Source: Polynucleobacter sp.
Lineage (GTDB): Bacteria > Pseudomonadota > Gammaproteobacteria > Burkholderiales > Burkholderiaceae
Assembly: GCA_023257325.1 (NCBI GenBank)
Contig: JALRCP010000056.1
Span: forward strand, 1 to 6,594
Length of the DNA stretch: 6,594 bases
Direction: 5' to 3'
In this document: piece after piece, positions 5,387 to 6,594 of the stretch
Layout: every line of letters begins with the position of its first letter
Numbering within the stretch: position 1 is the stretch's first letter
Notes under the pieces: model-generated
What the model was told of the DNA's origin: nothing
Database searches by the model: none
Seen by the model: only the letters and a program-made list of their open reading frames with translations
Made by a program: the position numbers and the translations under genes

Positions 5387-6594
5387 TTAGGCAGCAAATC
5401 CAGGGTTACCTTTGGCACCCTCAATTTTTGGCATATTAAGAGTCTTCGCTTTAACAGTTTTAATGTCTCTGAGATATTTAGCCACCACATCCCAGATAGG
5501 CTCACCACCTGCAGCTTTGGCCTCTTCTGCCACAGGGGCCCAACCTGCCACCTTGTAGGTTTTATTCGGGTCAATCAATTTTCCATTGAGCGTCATATTG
5601 CTAATTCGGTTATTGGCTGTGCCCATTGGATTAATGGAGTACTGCAGACCACCGACACGAACCATGTCACCACCCTGCTGATAGTAAGGATCTGGGTTGA
5701 ATAAGTTATCCGCAATATCTTCGAGAACCGTCTTGATCATGTCACCCTTCATCATGGTCACTGTGGTCCATGGGTAGGTAATCGCTGTTTGATCGAGCAC
5801 ATGCTCCATGGTGATCGCCTGACCTGGTAGCAAGGAAGTTCCCCAACGGAATCCTGGTGAGAAAGCAATCTCCGCATTCTTCACTGCCATCAAACCATCC
5901 AAAATCAATTGGTCAAAGCTACCATTGAAGTTACCGCGACGATAGAGCGTGCCCTCGGTGATCGCTAACTTCTCGCCCAGCTTGGTCTCGTACGGCGCAC
6001 GAATCTTATCAATCAATTTGCTCATGGCAGGATCCGCAGGAATCATGTCTGAGAAAACCGGCAATAACTTATAACGGAAATCAGAAATCTTGCCACCGTT
6101 TACCTTGAAGTCCAATACGCCCAAGTACTTACCATTGGAACCTGCGTTGGTCACCAATGTGACACCACCCGCATTTTTAACTTTGACTGGTGTTGGCACC
6201 CCATCATGCGTATGACCACCCAAGATGGCATCAATGCCTGTTACACGGCTGGCCATCTTTAAGTCCACGTCCATACCGTTATGTGAAATCACCACCACCA
6301 CCTTGGCGCCTTTGGCACGCACTTCGTTGACCATCTTTTGCATGTTGTCGTCTTGGATACCAAACGTCCAGTTCGCCACCATATAACGTGGGTTTGCAAT
6401 CGGGGTGTAGGGGAAAGCTTGGCCAATCACTGCGACCTTCACACCGTTCATCTCACGAATGACATAGGGGTCAAATACCTGATCACCGAAGTCATTGGTT
6501 TTGATGTTTTGAGCCAAGAATGAAATCTTGCCCTTGAAATCTTTTTCAACAATCTCTTTGACGCGCTCTTCACCGAGAGTCATCTCCCAGTGCG
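5387..6594 (-). CDS. soxB: SoxB, thiosulfohydrolase of the Sox pathway, 3' part cut by the right edge
   Basis: SoxB is the periplasmic dimanganese hydrolase that cleaves the sulfone sulfur from the SoxYZ cysteine adduct and releases sulfate. About 402 of roughly 565 residues are visible; the N-terminal leader and first metal ligands lie beyond the edge. The frame continues past Met1 at 6583 to the window end, reading HWEMTLGEERVKEIV, the SoxB form of the GNHE metal motif, so that Met is internal and not a start. Counting from it, further metallophosphatase motifs are ISHNGMD (99-105) and LGGHTHDG (121-128, His124 and His126 as metal ligands). A 5'-nucleotidase-type C-terminal domain follows at about 205-380 and contains YYQQGGDMVRVGG (300-312), the substrate-binding segment typical of SoxB. 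The stop is 19 nt before the CbiM-like gene. Other sox genes (XAYZ, CD) are expected to the right. Confidence 0.96.
   Translation of the reverse strand, partial: HWEMTLGEERVKEIVEKDFKGKISFLAQNIKTNDFGDQVFDPYVIREMNGVKVAVIGQAFPYTPIANPRYMVANWTFGIQDDNMQKMVNEVRAKGAKVVVVISHNGMDVDLKMASRVTGIDAILGGHTHDGVPTPVKVKNAGGVTLVTNAGSNGKYLGVLDFKVNGGKISDFRYKLLPVFSDMIPADPAMSKLIDKIRAPYETKLGEKLAITEGTLYRRGNFNGSFDQLILDGLMAVKNAEIAFSPGFRWGTSLLPGQAITMEHVLDQTAITYPWTTVTMMKGDMIKTVLEDIADNLFNPDPYYQQGGDMVRVGGLQYSINPMGTANNRISNMTLNGKLIDPNKTYKVAGWAPVAEEAKAAGGEPIWDVVAKYLRDIKTVKAKTLNMPKIEGAKGNPGFAA

Noticed and set aside
5371..5390. Direct repeat of GACTTAG in and next to the soxB/CbiM-like gap
   Set aside because: It is only 7 bases, two copies, partly over the soxB stop; this can easily arise by chance.
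6581..6583. ATG as the start of soxB
   Set aside because: The frame continues upstream to the window edge through HWE, part of the SoxB metal-binding motif, so this Met is internal.

Overview
The window is one unbroken block of minus-strand genes. It reads from the right edge to the left: soxB (3' two thirds) - CbiM-like membrane protein - YeeE/YedE transporter fused to a DUF442/TIGR01244 sulfurtransferase-like domain - TauE/SafE permease - DUF2244 membrane protein - RND-type periplasmic adaptor lipoprotein - RND efflux permease (5' third, running off the left edge). Gaps between genes are 19, 32, 4, 0, 9 and -1 nt. All seven genes therefore look co-transcribed, and no stretch longer than 32 bases lacks a gene. 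No RNA gene, mobile element, CRISPR array or intrinsic terminator is visible.

The protein styles (SoxB with GGHTHDG, DUF2244 with an NCSFTPKQ-type start, the CbiM-like protein ending in a YRPDWV-type tail, the TIGR01244 domain with INNRPDGE) point to a betaproteobacterium of the Burkholderiales. Base composition by eye is in the mid-40s percent G+C. That is low for the order and would fit a small-genome freshwater lineage such as Polynucleobacter, but the genus is a guess.

The right half (positions 3134-6594, or from 2326 if TauE/SafE is counted) is a sulfur-oxidation module. SoxB is the periplasmic hydrolase that releases sulfate from SoxYZ-bound sulfur. The YeeE/YedE protein keeps the three pore cysteines known from the thiosulfate transporter TsuA, and its C-terminal domain carries a CRSGARS active-site loop. 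A plausible reading is that reduced sulfur brought through the pore is passed to the Cys of that domain. TauE/SafE proteins move sulfite or other sulfur-containing anions, so it may export the oxidised product. The CbiM-like protein resembles the membrane component of cobalt/nickel ECF transporters, but it lacks the N-terminal Met-His metal site and its role here is unknown.

The left part (1-2325) has DUF2244, usually seen near cytochrome oxidase genes, and a two-gene RND efflux system whose adaptor is unusually short. Points worth a second look: the YeeE-DUF442 fusion with a near-perfect internal ribosome binding site at the domain boundary; a hairpin that buries the yeeE start codon just after the preceding stop; a sox-linked CbiM-like protein without its metal motif; and an RND adaptor that seems to have lost its beta-barrel domain.
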